Assembly (NCBI GenBank): GCA_937943625.1
Contig: CALEAD010000040.1
Span: 1 to 64,000, forward strand
From: an uncultured Anaerolineae bacterium
GTDB taxonomy: Bacteria; Chloroflexota; Anaerolineae; Promineifilales; Promineifilaceae
Length of the DNA: 64,000 bases
Reading direction: 5' to 3'
A model generated the notes under the pieces. That model did not search any database, was not told the DNA's origin, and worked only from the letters and a program-made list of their open reading frames with translations. Position numbers and translations under genes: made by a program. Positions 25,019-33,882 of the stretch are shown here, in pieces (the stretch's first letter is position 1; every line of letters begins with the position of its first letter).

Positions 25019-27358
25019 TCAACCATGTACCAGACGCCAGTCCAGGGCGGTGTAGCGCCGGGTGGTTTTATTGTTTTTGACCGCCAGGGCAATGGCTTTG
25101 CGTGTGCCCACGAGTATGACCAGTTTTTTGGCACGGGTTACGGCCGTGTAGAGCAAATTTCGCTGTAACATTAGGTAGTGCTGCATCACTACCGGTAGCA
25201 CCACACACGGGTACTCGGCACCCTGGCTTTTGTGTACGCTGATGCAGTAGGCGTGTACCAGTTCGTCTGCCTCCAAAAAATCATAGGTCACAGGGGCGCC
25301 ATCCAGGTTGATGGTGATGGTCTGTTGCACGATGTCAACGGCCGTAATGCGGCCAATATCCCCATTGTAGACGTTTTTATCGTAATTGTTCACGGTTTGC
25401 ATCACTTTATCACCCACGCGGAAGAGGCGCCCGCCCAGCCGCCGCTCTCCCTTTTTGCTGTCTGGCGGGTTGAGCGCTGCCTGCAAGCGCTCATTGAGCG
25501 CTGTTACGCCAACAGTTCCATTATACATGGGCGCCAAAACTTGAATATCATCCAGTGGGTGCAGGCCAAATTTCTGGGGTAGACGATTTTGCACAATGTC
25601 TATCAGCAGTTCAGCCGTTTCCGTTGGGTCTTCTTTGAGGAAGAGGTAGAAATCGCTTTCCCCCTCGCTGGTCAGGGGCATCTGGCCGTGATTGATGCGG
25701 TGTGCGTTTTGGATGATGAGCGACCCAGCAGCCTGGCGGAAAATTGTCTCCAGGCGGATCACCGGGGCAATTGCCGAGGCGATCAGGTCACGCAGCACGT
25801 CACCGGCGCCCACGCTGGGCAGTTGGTCTACGTCTCCGACCAGCAGCAGGTGACTCTGTGGGTCTATGGCTTTGAGCAAATTGTTAGCCAGCATTAGATC
25901 GAGCATGGAGGCTTCGTCTATGATGATCATGTCGGCATCAATCGGCCGTTGCGCGTTGCGGCCAAAGCCCTCGGCCGGGTTGAACTCCAGCAGGCGGTGG
26001 ATGGTTTTGGCCTCTCGGCCAGTTGCCTCGGCCAGCCGCCTGGCGGCGCGGCCGGTGGGCGAGGCAAGGGCGTAGCTGCATTTGTGCCGGTCGAGCAGTT
26101 CCAGCAGGGCGCGCAGGGTGGTCGTTTTGCCCGTGCCGGGGCCACCGGTGAGAATGGTTACTTTATGGGAAACGGCCGTTTTCACCGCCTGCGCCTGTTG
26201 TGGTGAAAGATCAACTGACGATTGGCGATTGACAATTGACAATTGCCCCTTTTGCACCTTTGCCAGCCGGCTGGTGCGCTCGGCCACCAACGCCTTCACG
26301 CGCTGCGTGACGCCAATTTCCGAATAATAGAACGGTGCCAGGTAAACAGCCTGCTCCTCGCGAGTTGTGGTCACGGGTGGAGAAGCAGAAGTTTGGGTAT
26401 AGAGATTGGCCATTGGCAATTGGCGATTGCCACTCCCCTGCTCCCATGCGCCCTTGCCCCCTTGCCCCCCTATCGGCTGACTGGCTGACTGGGCAACCAC
26501 TTGATAGATTATCTTCTCCCGCTTCACCAGGTCGCTGCTCTCCAGCCGCTCCAACACCTGCGTCACTTTAGTCGGCTCCACGCCTAAAATCTCTGCCGCT
26601 TCCGGCTCCAACGCCTCTTGCGGCATGTAGACGTGTCCCTCTTCCGCCATGCGGTTTAGCGTGTAGGCGATGCCCGCCTCAATGCGCGCCGGGTCATCAT
26701 GGGCCAACCCCAGCGCCCGGGCAATTTTATCGGCCGTCTTAAAGCCAATGCCGTGAATGTCGCGCACCAGCTGGTACGGCCTGCTCTGCACGACCGCCAG
26801 CGAATCATCGCCATATTTTTTGTAAATTTTGATGGCCAGACCGGTGGGAATGCCGTGCGCCTGCAAAAAAATCATCACGTCCTTAATGGCGCGCTGTTCT
26901 GCCCAGGATTTGACGATGCTCTTCACCCGCCCCTGGCCAATGCCCAGTACCGTCAGCAGCTTTTCTGGCTGGTGGTCAATCACCTCCAGCGTGGCCTGAC
27001 CAAAGCGGTTGACGATGCGCTCTGCCATCACCGGTCCCACGCCGCGAATCATGCCCGACCCCAGGTATCGCTTGATGCCTTCGGTAGTGGCGGGCAGGGA
27101 TTGCTCGCACAGCTCTACCTGAAATTGATGGCCGTGTCTGGCGTGCGCCACCCATTGCCCGGTCAATTTCAGCCATTCACCGGGGTTCACCTCTGGCAAA
27201 TTGCCCACTACCGTAACCAGCGCTTCCCGGCCACTGGCATATTTGAAGGGCAGCATCGCGCGCGTGTCCGGCTTCAGGCGAATGACAGAATATCCGTTTT
27301 CCGGGTTGTAGTAGGTGATGCGCTCCACAGAGCCACTGATCTGTTCCCGCTCGGCCAT
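25019..27358 (-). CDS. recD2: RecD2-type ATP-dependent 5'-3' DNA helicase
   Basis: This 779-residue helicase of superfamily 1B belongs to the RecD2 group, which acts without RecBC in DNA repair. The N-terminal OB-like and helix-hairpin-helix regions (IGQGRVKSIVKSW, HGIGFKTADKIA) precede the ATPase. Walker A is GGPGTGKTTTL, motif II DMIIIDEASM, and the C-terminal motif VHKSQGAEYPCVVLP is near 700. Two stretches of heptamer repeat are translated in frame: residues around 305-335 (DNA 26399-26440) and 370-385 (DNA 26211-26245). They lie in the linker just before the ATPase core, so activity is probably kept. A -10-like TACAAT (27370-27365) predicts transcription starting at or beside the ATG. 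Confidence 0.92.
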   Translation of the reverse strand: MAEREQISGSVERITYYNPENGYSVIRLKPDTRAMLPFKYASGREALVTVVGNLPEVNPGEWLKLTGQWVAHARHGHQFQVELCEQSLPATTEGIKRYLGSGMIRGVGPVMAERIVNRFGQATLEVIDHQPEKLLTVLGIGQGRVKSIVKSWAEQRAIKDVMIFLQAHGIPTGLAIKIYKKYGDDSLAVVQSRPYQLVRDIHGIGFKTADKIARALGLAHDDPARIEAGIAYTLNRMAEEGHVYMPQEALEPEAAEILGVEPTKVTQVLERLESSDLVKREKIIYQVVAQSASQPIGGQGGKGAWEQGSGNRQLPMANLYTQTSASPPVTTTREEQAVYLAPFYYSEIGVTQRVKALVAERTSRLAKVQKGQLSIVNRQSSVDLSPQQAQAVKTAVSHKVTILTGGPGTGKTTTLRALLELLDRHKCSYALASPTGRAARRLAEATGREAKTIHRLLEFNPAEGFGRNAQRPIDADMIIIDEASMLDLMLANNLLKAIDPQSHLLLVGDVDQLPSVGAGDVLRDLIASAIAPVIRLETIFRQAAGSLIIQNAHRINHGQMPLTSEGESDFYLFLKEDPTETAELLIDIVQNRLPQKFGLHPLDDIQVLAPMYNGTVGVTALNERLQAALNPPDSKKGERRLGGRLFRVGDKVMQTVNNYDKNVYNGDIGRITAVDIVQQTITINLDGAPVTYDFLEADELVHAYCISVHKSQGAEYPCVVLPVVMQHYLMLQRNLLYTAVTRAKKLVILVGTRKAIALAVKNNKTTRRYTALDWRLVHG
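26211..26245. repeat. Heptamer repeat inside recD2, copy 1
   Basis: Read on the plus strand the units are CTGACG, ATTGGCG, ATTGACA, ATTGACA, ATTGCCC. They encode GQLSIVNRQSS-like residues of RecD2 just before its Walker A. The reading frame remains open. Confidence 0.7.
26405..26437. repeat. Heptamer repeat inside recD2, copy 2
   Basis: Units ATTGGCC, ATTGGCA, ATTGGCG, ATTGCCA are followed by a purine/pyrimidine-biased tract to about 26470. The whole is translated as a low-complexity insert in the RecD2 linker. Confidence 0.65.
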
Positions 27359-27573
27359 GCCATGATTGTACGCTGATGCAGAAAAAAGGAGAAGTGAGGG
27401 GCCAGTTGCACACAGCTCCCCAGGAGTTGCTCATTGCCACAGGCCTGCAATCCTGGCTCTCATGACGTTTGTCACTTACGGCGCGAAAGCCGCTTTTGTT
27501 ATACTGCCAGCATAGGGAGCAGTAGAGTAAAAGTGGGGGTGTGGGATGCGCAAGGGGCGCAAAGGAGCCTGCC
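27359..27573. promoter_or_regulatory. Divergent region with extended -10 element
   Basis: On the plus strand TGTTATACT (27497-27505) is an extended -10 match in front of the gene at 27574. On the minus strand TACAAT (27370-27365) lies seven bases before the recD2 ATG. No strong -35 hexamer accompanies either element. Confidence 0.4.
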
Positions 27574-28530
27574 GTGAACTGGCGTACTATCCCAAAACAT
27601 CTCATCAAGGTGATTCAGCAATCTGGTTTTGCCAGCTACATTGTCTGGTTTGGGTTCGTTGTGGGGATACTATCGGGTCTGGCAGAGCTATTCGCCCCCT
27701 CTCCCTGCCCAATGCAAATTATCCTGGCTGCGCTCCTTGGGTTGGGCGGTATATATTTGTTGATCCGGTGGTTTTTCCCAAGAGAAGAAAGTATTGCCTA
27801 CCGCCGCTGGGATTTGTTGCTGCTTTTACTGGGCGCATTTATTGCTACCTTCAGCTTTTCACAGTTGGCCGTCCATGCCTGCCGGAATGAATGTCCTGCG
27901 GTCAGTTTGCATGCCGCAACACCGGGCCTTCTTCCTGGGGAAACGGCCGTTCTCTTCGTAACAGCCAGTGATCCAGAAGGTGACGAGGTGACATTTGAGT
28001 GGGAAGCCACTGCACCCGGTCTACTCCGTGAAGGCCCGTCTTTTACCATCAGGCAGAACGAGTATACAGCCCCGCTGGTTGCGCCGCCAGCCCAGGTATC
28101 TATTGCTGTGTGGGCAGACGACCACCACTGTGGACAAAAGGTATCGGCCGTTGTGTTTCTACGCATTCAACCACCTACGCCAACACCCACCATTACTCCC
28201 TCATCTACACCCACTTTCACACCAACGCCAACGGTAACACCCTCCGCTACATCATCTGCCACACCAACGCCAACGGTAACCCCATCTGCCACACCAACAC
28301 CAACCGTTACGGTCACAGCCAGCTCTACGCCTACGGTCACCTTAACTAGCTCGCCCGTCATAAAAACAACAACTCCCACCCAGACTGTTTCGCCATCGCC
28401 AGGTATCACCCCTCCCCCTGGCATAACCGAAACGGCCCCACCCCCAGTAGAAACCCTACCGCTCCCCACCACCGAGGCCTCACCTACGGAAACGGAGACC
28501 CCACCAACGCGCACGCCACCTCCAGGCTAA
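27574..28530 (+). CDS. Membrane protein with extracellular domain and long Pro/Thr tail
   Basis: This 318-residue protein is taken from a GTG with AAAGGAG six bases upstream. Three hydrophobic segments (about 20-40, 48-65 and 80-100) are followed by an Ig-like stretch, PGETAVLFVTASDPEGDEVTFEW in parts, which resembles PKD/cadherin-like repeats (SDPEGD motif). The last 120 residues are a Pro/Thr/Ser stalk made of TPTPTVTPSAT-like units. This tail has no visible cell-wall sorting signal. Function is unknown. The next gene, 33 bp on, is also a stalked surface protein and probably belongs to the same transcript. Confidence 0.65.
   Translation: MNWRTIPKHLIKVIQQSGFASYIVWFGFVVGILSGLAELFAPSPCPMQIILAALLGLGGIYLLIRWFFPREESIAYRRWDLLLLLLGAFIATFSFSQLAVHACRNECPAVSLHAATPGLLPGETAVLFVTASDPEGDEVTFEWEATAPGLLREGPSFTIRQNEYTAPLVAPPAQVSIAVWADDHHCGQKVSAVVFLRIQPPTPTPTITPSSTPTFTPTPTVTPSATSSATPTPTVTPSATPTPTVTVTASSTPTVTLTSSPVIKTTTPTQTVSPSPGITPPPGITETAPPPVETLPLPTTEASPTETETPPTRTPPPG
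28180..28530. repeat. Tandem coding repeat, ACNCC-rich (Pro-Thr stalk)
   Basis: Short units encoding Thr-Pro, Thr-Val and Ala-Thr follow one another through the 3' third of the gene. A weaker counterpart is at 29270-29465 in the next gene. These are protein-level low-complexity repeats rather than mobile DNA. Confidence 0.6.
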
Positions 28531-28563
28531 TTGCCAGGTACACGGGCGCTTTTGCAGGAGTTT

Positions 28564-29865
28564 ATGATGAATGTGACCCGCCAATTCAGTTTATCCGTTG
28601 CATTCTTCGGCTTGTTGCTGCTAACTGTTATCCTGGCTATGACAGATGGCAGCAGTGCCGCAGCGCGCATGACCGAGGTAGCGGGGCTAAAGCCCACTTT
28701 AACGATCACGGCCGTTTTCTTCAGACACTCACCCACATCAAGCACGTCACTGGTCATCAACGAAATAGATTACGACCAGCCCAGCGTAGACGCAGCCGAA
28801 TTTCTGGAAATCAAAAATATCTCCTCCGCCCCCATCAATTTAGCCCCATACGAAATCTACCTGGTCAACGGCGTAGGGGGTGGTGCAAGCGTTTACCAGG
28901 TCATCGAATTGCCGGACGTTGACTTAGCGCCAGGAGGTTATTTTGTGATTTGCGCCAATGCAGCCACCGTCGCCATCTGTGATTTAGATGTTGAACCCAA
29001 TGAGAACTTGATCCAGAACGGTGAACCAGACGCAGTTGCCATTATGCTTGCGGGTCAGGTCATAGACGCGGTAAGCTACGAGGGAGACACGGGTGCTCCT
29101 TACACCGAAGGTTCCGGCGCAGGCCTGTCTGACAGCGCCTACATTGCCAGCCTGGGCATTGCGCGTTATCCCGACGGTGTAGACACAAACCGCAATAATG
29201 TAGATTTTAGCCGTCGCTGTATTTCTCCTGGGGAACGCAACAAGGTGGTCAGCAGTCAATGTGATGTCACCATTACCCCCACCCCTACCCCTACCCCTCC
29301 GCCCACCAACACGCCCCCACCGGAGACGACGCTTACCGCCACGCCCCTACCGACAAATACCCCACCCACCCCTGAAGAAACGTTCACCCCATCTGCCACG
29401 CCCACATCCTCTGCCACACCAACCGTGACTGCAACGCCTTTACCAGCCACACCAACGGCCGTTGCTGCCTACTTGCCACACATCAAAACGCTCTTTTTTT
29501 CCACAGAACCCAACAACAATGCCGCACAGGCCAATGGGCCTATTCCATCAGGCGAACTGGTTTACGGCCGTTTTGCTCCTGGTGACCAACGCAGCGACTA
29601 TTACTACCTTGACCTACACTACCCTTACACCATCTACGCCACGCTCACCAACATTCCCCCCAGCGAAGACTACGACCTGATCATCCGTGACATTCACCTG
29701 AACGTGATCGGCTACTCTGCAGAATTCAACAACGCCGATGAACGTGCCCTGACAGCCATAGTTCCCCCTGGCCGCTACTTCATTCAGGTTTACAATCCCT
29801 TCGCAACTGCCAGCAATCTGTACTATCACCTGAAAGTTATCTACACATATGACCCCTTGCCGTAG
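28564..29865 (+). CDS. Secreted protein with lamin-tail domain, Pro/Thr stalk and PPC domain
   Basis: This 433-residue secreted protein has a signal peptide (about 1-30). A lamin-tail domain (LTD) opens with LVINEIDYDQPSVDAAEFLE, with VDLAPGGYFVICAN and VDFSRRCISPGERN further on. The Pro/Thr stalk covers about 235-300. The C-terminal part (about 315-433) looks like a bacterial pre-peptidase C-terminal (PPC) domain: EPNNNAAQANGP, GRFAPGDQRSDYYYLDL and PPGRYFIQVYNP. LTD domains are common on secreted nucleases and surface proteins and probably bind partners. No catalytic domain is present. The ATG is preceded by CAGGAG. Confidence 0.75.
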   Translation: MMNVTRQFSLSVAFFGLLLLTVILAMTDGSSAAARMTEVAGLKPTLTITAVFFRHSPTSSTSLVINEIDYDQPSVDAAEFLEIKNISSAPINLAPYEIYLVNGVGGGASVYQVIELPDVDLAPGGYFVICANAATVAICDLDVEPNENLIQNGEPDAVAIMLAGQVIDAVSYEGDTGAPYTEGSGAGLSDSAYIASLGIARYPDGVDTNRNNVDFSRRCISPGERNKVVSSQCDVTITPTPTPTPPPTNTPPPETTLTATPLPTNTPPTPEETFTPSATPTSSATPTVTATPLPATPTAVAAYLPHIKTLFFSTEPNNNAAQANGPIPSGELVYGRFAPGDQRSDYYYLDLHYPYTIYATLTNIPPSEDYDLIIRDIHLNVIGYSAEFNNADERALTAIVPPGRYFIQVYNPFATASNLYYHLKVIYTYDPLP

Positions 29866-30252
29866 TTTACGCCCCATTGCGCCCATTAAAAGCGCCCTCC
29901 GCACCACCTAAGCGCCATCATAGTTTTTTCGCCATCTCTGCCACTCTTTGCTAAACTCCCCACTGGTTGAAACATCAACAATATGGGCCGGGTGCGTAAC
30001 CGCGTGCCAGTTTATGGGTTCACTTAAAAGAACCCAGGCCCTTTGGCAACCACCCTTTCAGAACCCCTGAGAGGGCACGCCATAAGCACAAACAACCAGG
30101 AACACGGGCTGTCAGTCTGCCCATATGAGCAAGACTGCTCACGCTCACCCAATCCGAAATCAAAAATCGGCATGGTTCATGATGCGCTGAAGAGATGCTT
30201 TACAATGCTTTGACCCATGCCCAAAAATCTACCATTTTCAAAGGAGACGCAC
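29866..30252. other. Intergenic region before the pyruvate dehydrogenase operon
   Basis: This 387-bp gap has no gene. TGGGTTC/GAACCCA at about 30015-30037 form a short hairpin after the LTD gene. A possible promoter with -10 TACAAT (30201-30206) and a weak TTCATG upstream precedes pdhA. AAAGGAG at about 30241 is the ribosome site of pdhA. Confidence 0.4.
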
Positions 30253-31215
30253 ATGGAGAAAGCGACATTATTGGAGTGGTATCGGCAAATGGTGCTGATC
30301 CGCCGCTTTGAGCAAAAATGCGCCGAACTGTATCAACTGGGGAAGATCGGCGGCTTTTTGCACCTGTACATCGGCCAGGAAGCGATTGCCGTCGGCAGCA
30401 TTGCCGCGCGCCGGGCCGCCGATCACGTGATCACGGCCTACCGCGACCATGGGCATGCCCTGGCTGTTGGCACAGAAACGAAGTACATCATGGCGGAAAT
30501 GCTGGGCAAGGCCACCGGCGTCAGCAAGGGCAAAGGTGGCTCTATGCACCTGGCCGACGTTTCGCGCAATTTTTGGGGCGGCCACGCCGTTGTTGGTGCC
30601 CATCTCAGCCTGGCGGTTGGGCTGGCGCTTTCGGAGTCTTACCGCGGTACGGACAATGCCGTGTTGTGTTATTTTGGCGATGGCGCGACAAATATCGGCT
30701 ATTTTCACGAATCGCTGAATCTGGCCGGCGTGTGGCAGCTGCCGGTGGTGTGGATTTGCGAGAATAATCAGTATGGCATGGGCACAGCCGTTGACCGCGC
30801 CTCGGCCGTTTCTGAGATGATCCGCAAGGCGCACGCCTATGGCATGGAAGGCAAGCAGGTAGACGGCATGAACGTCTTTGCCGTGTATGAGGCGACAAAG
30901 GCGGCGTTACAAGCGGTGCGCGACGGCGCCGGGCCACAATTCCTGGAAATGATCACCTACCGTTTTGAGGGGCACAGCATGGGCGACCCGCTGCGCTACC
31001 GCACCAAGGACGAGGTGGAAAAGTGGCGCGCCGATGACCCGATTGGCATTTTGGAGCGCCACCTGCTGGAGCAGGGCATTGCCACGCAACAGGAGCTAGA
31101 CCAGGTGGATACGGCCGTTGACGCTGAACTGGCCGCGGCGGTGCAATTTGCCGAAGAATCCCCTCTGCCCGCCCTGGAAAAGTTATATACTGATATTTAT
31201 GTGGACAGTGAGTAG
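30253..31215 (+). CDS. pdhA: Pyruvate dehydrogenase (acetyl-transferring) E1 component, alpha subunit
   Basis: This 320-residue subunit forms, with E1 beta, the thiamine-diphosphate enzyme that decarboxylates pyruvate and acetylates the lipoyl group of E2. The thiamine-binding motif runs from GDGATNIG (about 151) to the ENNQYGMGT segment. Conserved GGFLHLYIGQEA and KGKGGSMH are present. Length is typical of the heterotetrameric E1 class. The start has AAAGGAG close by; an in-frame ATG at 30217 is less likely. E1 beta follows 49 bp downstream. A branched-chain or acetoin dehydrogenase cannot be fully excluded. Confidence 0.9.
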   Translation: MEKATLLEWYRQMVLIRRFEQKCAELYQLGKIGGFLHLYIGQEAIAVGSIAARRAADHVITAYRDHGHALAVGTETKYIMAEMLGKATGVSKGKGGSMHLADVSRNFWGGHAVVGAHLSLAVGLALSESYRGTDNAVLCYFGDGATNIGYFHESLNLAGVWQLPVVWICENNQYGMGTAVDRASAVSEMIRKAHAYGMEGKQVDGMNVFAVYEATKAALQAVRDGAGPQFLEMITYRFEGHSMGDPLRYRTKDEVEKWRADDPIGILERHLLEQGIATQQELDQVDTAVDAELAAAVQFAEESPLPALEKLYTDIYVDSE

Positions 31216-31264
31216 TGGTTCGTACAGAGCCAATAGTCTGCACCCCCTACTCCCGGAGGTAAAA

Positions 31265-32236
31265 ATGGCACGCATTACCATGAGACAAGCAATTACCGAC
31301 GCGCTGCGCGAAGAGATGTTGCGCGATGAAAATGTGTTCATTATGGGTCAAGAAGTTGGCGTGTGGGGCGGCACCTATGCCGTTACACGTGGCTTTTACG
31401 ATGAATTTGGCCCGCGCCGCGTGCGCGACACCCCCATCTCTGAGATGGTGATTGGCGGCGCGGCCGTTGGCGCGGCCATGAACGGCCTGCGCCCCGTCGC
31501 CGAATTTATGACCATCAACTTTGCCTTTGTGGCGTTCGACGCCATTGTCAATCACGCCGCCAAGCTACGCTCGATGTTTGGCGGACAAATGAAAGTCCCG
31601 CTGGTTTTCCGCGCCCCTGGCGGTGGCGGGCGGCAGTTGGGCGCTACACACAGCCATACCCCAGACGTGATTTTTGCCCACTTCCCAGGGCTGAAGGTGG
31701 TCTCCCCGGCCACGCCCTATGACGCAAAAGGGCTGCTGAAGGCTGCCATTCGCTCTGATGACCCGGTGCTGTTTATTGAACACGCCACGCTGTATCAGCT
31801 GCGCGGTGAAGTGCCAGAAGGGGAATACCTGCTGCCCATTGGCAAAGCGGATGTGAAACGCGAGGGCAGTGATGTGACGCTCATCGGGTATGCTCAGGGG
31901 TTGCAGGTGGCTATGGAGGCAGCAACCGACCTGGCCAAAGAAGGGATTGAGGCGGAAGTGGTGGATTTGCGCGCGCTACGGCCGCTGGACATGGGGCCGG
32001 CAGTTGCTTCTTTTCAGAAAACCTTCAAAGCTGTCGTGGTTGAGGAAGGACATCGTTCGTATGGCATTGGCGCAGAAGTGGTGGCGCGGTTGCAGGAAGA
32101 GGCGTTTGACTATATGGACGCGCCCATCAAGCGCGTGGCACAACATGAAGTGCCGTTGCCCTACTCCCGTGAGTTGGAACAGGCGGCACTTATCAACAAG
32201 CAGCGCGTCATTGATGCCGTGAAGGAGATTTTGTAA
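31265..32236 (+). CDS. pdhB: Pyruvate dehydrogenase E1 component, beta subunit
   Basis: This 323-residue subunit completes the E1 active site, with thiamine diphosphate bound at the alpha/beta interface. Family segments include MGQEVGVWGGTYAVTRG, FGPRRVRDTPISEM and the RAPGGGGRQLGATHSH motif. The C-terminal part has the transketolase-type domain with VVVEEGHRSYG. GGAGG lies six bases before the ATG. The stop codon shares one base with the E2 start (TAATG), so translation is coupled. Confidence 0.92.
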   Translation: MARITMRQAITDALREEMLRDENVFIMGQEVGVWGGTYAVTRGFYDEFGPRRVRDTPISEMVIGGAAVGAAMNGLRPVAEFMTINFAFVAFDAIVNHAAKLRSMFGGQMKVPLVFRAPGGGGRQLGATHSHTPDVIFAHFPGLKVVSPATPYDAKGLLKAAIRSDDPVLFIEHATLYQLRGEVPEGEYLLPIGKADVKREGSDVTLIGYAQGLQVAMEAATDLAKEGIEAEVVDLRALRPLDMGPAVASFQKTFKAVVVEEGHRSYGIGAEVVARLQEEAFDYMDAPIKRVAQHEVPLPYSRELEQAALINKQRVIDAVKEIL

Positions 32237-33528
32237 TGGCCGAGTATATTGTGATGCCCAAGTTGGGCTTTGATATGCGCGAAGGGGTGCTCAACCGCTG
32301 GCTGAAAGAGGTCGGCGACGCCGTTCACAAGGGAGAGGTGGTGGCGGAAATCGAGTCGGATAAAGCAACGCTGGAGCTGGAAGCTCAGGTAGAAGGAACG
32401 CTGCTGGCCTTTTTAGAAGAGCCAGGAAGCGTTGTGCCCATTGGCGCAAATCTGGCGATTGTGGGGCAGCCAGGTGAGGATGTTTCTGCATTGACCGGGG
32501 GCGGTGATGCTGCCAAAGCGCCTGCGCCTACCCCTGTAGCAGCAACGGCAGCGGCGCCGGCGCCGCCAACGGCCGTTGCCGAGCCAGCTCCCGCCGCTGC
32601 CACAGAGACGCTCTCGGCCGAATTTCCCGGTGGGGTGAAGGCCACGCCGGTAGCACGCCGCCTGGCGGCGGAAAAGGGGCTGAGTCTGGCACAGGTGCGC
32701 GGCAGCGGCCCGGGTGGGCGTGTGCGTCGCGCCGACGTCGAAGCGGCGCTGGTGCAGCCGCCCGCTGCACCCGCTATGCCGGCTGCACCAGCCACACCGG
32801 TGATGCCTGCCGCGCCCACGCCAACGGCCGTTGCCATTGGCCCCGACTCTGAAGCAGTGAGCACCACACGCCTGCGTCAGGCCATTGCCCGCCGCATGGT
32901 CGAAAGCAAAGTGAGCGTGCCCCACTTCTACGTAACCACCGAGGTGGACATGGAAGCGGCGCTGGCGCTGCGGCAACAAATCAACGCCCTGCTGCCTGAT
33001 GAAAGCAAGGTGACAATCAACGACCTGATTGTGAAGGCAGCAGCGCTGGCGCTGCGCGACTTTCCCAACATCAACGCCACCTTTGCCGGCGAGCAGATTG
33101 TGCGGCACAAACGCATTCACGTGGGAACGGCCGTTGCCGTCGAAGGAGGGCTGCTCACGGTGGTGCAAAAAGACACCGACACCGCCACCCTTTCCAAAAT
33201 TGCCACCGACAACAAAGCAATGATTGCGCGTGCCCGCGCCGGCAAGGTCAAGCCAGAAGACGTGGAGGGCAGCACCTTCTCCGTGAGCAACCTTGGCGCA
33301 TTCGACGTGGATTCCTTCATTGCCATCATCAATCCGCCGGAAGCCGCCATTCTTGCCGTTGGTTCTGTGAAACAGGTTCCCGTGGTAGTTAACGGCCAGC
33401 TTGCCATCGGCACGCGCATGAAAGCCACCATTTCTGCCGACCATCGCGTGACCGACGGCGCAGAAGCAGCGCAGTTTATGCAGGCATTCAAGAAATACCT
33501 GGAAACCCCCCTCCGCCTGCTGGTGTAG
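32236..33528 (+). CDS. pdhC: Dihydrolipoamide acetyltransferase, E2 component
   Basis: This 430-residue E2 has one lipoyl domain (1-80) with the lipoylated Lys in ESDKATLE. An Ala/Pro-rich linker follows, then a peripheral-subunit-binding domain with TPVARRLAAEKG (about 137-172). A second Ala/Pro-rich linker leads to the catalytic acyltransferase domain (about 210-430) ending in the DHRVTDGAE motif with the active-site His. It moves the acetyl group to CoA at the core of the complex. E3 (dihydrolipoamide dehydrogenase) is not in this operon and must be encoded elsewhere. Downstream lies a GGTT/CCAA hairpin. Confidence 0.93.
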   Translation: MAEYIVMPKLGFDMREGVLNRWLKEVGDAVHKGEVVAEIESDKATLELEAQVEGTLLAFLEEPGSVVPIGANLAIVGQPGEDVSALTGGGDAAKAPAPTPVAATAAAPAPPTAVAEPAPAAATETLSAEFPGGVKATPVARRLAAEKGLSLAQVRGSGPGGRVRRADVEAALVQPPAAPAMPAAPATPVMPAAPTPTAVAIGPDSEAVSTTRLRQAIARRMVESKVSVPHFYVTTEVDMEAALALRQQINALLPDESKVTINDLIVKAAALALRDFPNINATFAGEQIVRHKRIHVGTAVAVEGGLLTVVQKDTDTATLSKIATDNKAMIARARAGKVKPEDVEGSTFSVSNLGAFDVDSFIAIINPPEAAILAVGSVKQVPVVVNGQLAIGTRMKATISADHRVTDGAEAAQFMQAFKKYLETPLRLLV

Positions 33529-33882
33529 GGATAAATGGAGGCTGAAGGCTGGCGACGAAAGATTCGAGATTGGCGCTTAGAACCTGATCGCAGCTAACGG
33601 CCGTTGGTTGGTTTGTTGGTTGGTTTGTTGGCTGGCAACCAACCAGCAAACTAACCAACCAGCAAATTCCCCCAGAGAGCCCTGGTAGATACAATTCATG
33701 GCATTGTTCAGATGATCTTTACAAATTTGACCGCCGCGCGCAAACAGCCGATTGCGATTTGCCCCAGTCTGGCCGCCGAGCCGCCATCTGCGGTCCGCCT
33801 TCTGCGGTCGGTGGTCAGAAATTCGTAAAGCGCCTTTTGCAGATAAGATGAACCATGCCCAATCCATCTTATCGCCAATCCC
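33529..33882. other. Intergenic region after the PDH operon
   Basis: This 354-bp gap holds the GGTT/CCAA inverted array (33604-33665) and a degenerate copy of the GCGGTC repeat (about 33775-33823). No gene is seen. The start region of the next gene has no clear ribosome site. Confidence 0.45.
33604..33665. repeat. GGTT/CCAA inverted array forming a long hairpin
   Basis: The left arm TTGGTTGGTTTGTTGG (33604-33636) and right arm CAACCAACCAGCAAACTAACC (read in parts, 33637-33665) pair over about 28 bp with a tight turn at GGCAACC. It directly follows the PDH operon and could end or protect that transcript, although no T-tract follows. Confidence 0.7.

Noticed and set aside
32413..33444. A 343-codon open frame on the minus strand
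   Set aside because: It is antisense to the E2 gene, which has all its motifs. Composition (Gly, Arg, His) is typical of a shadow.
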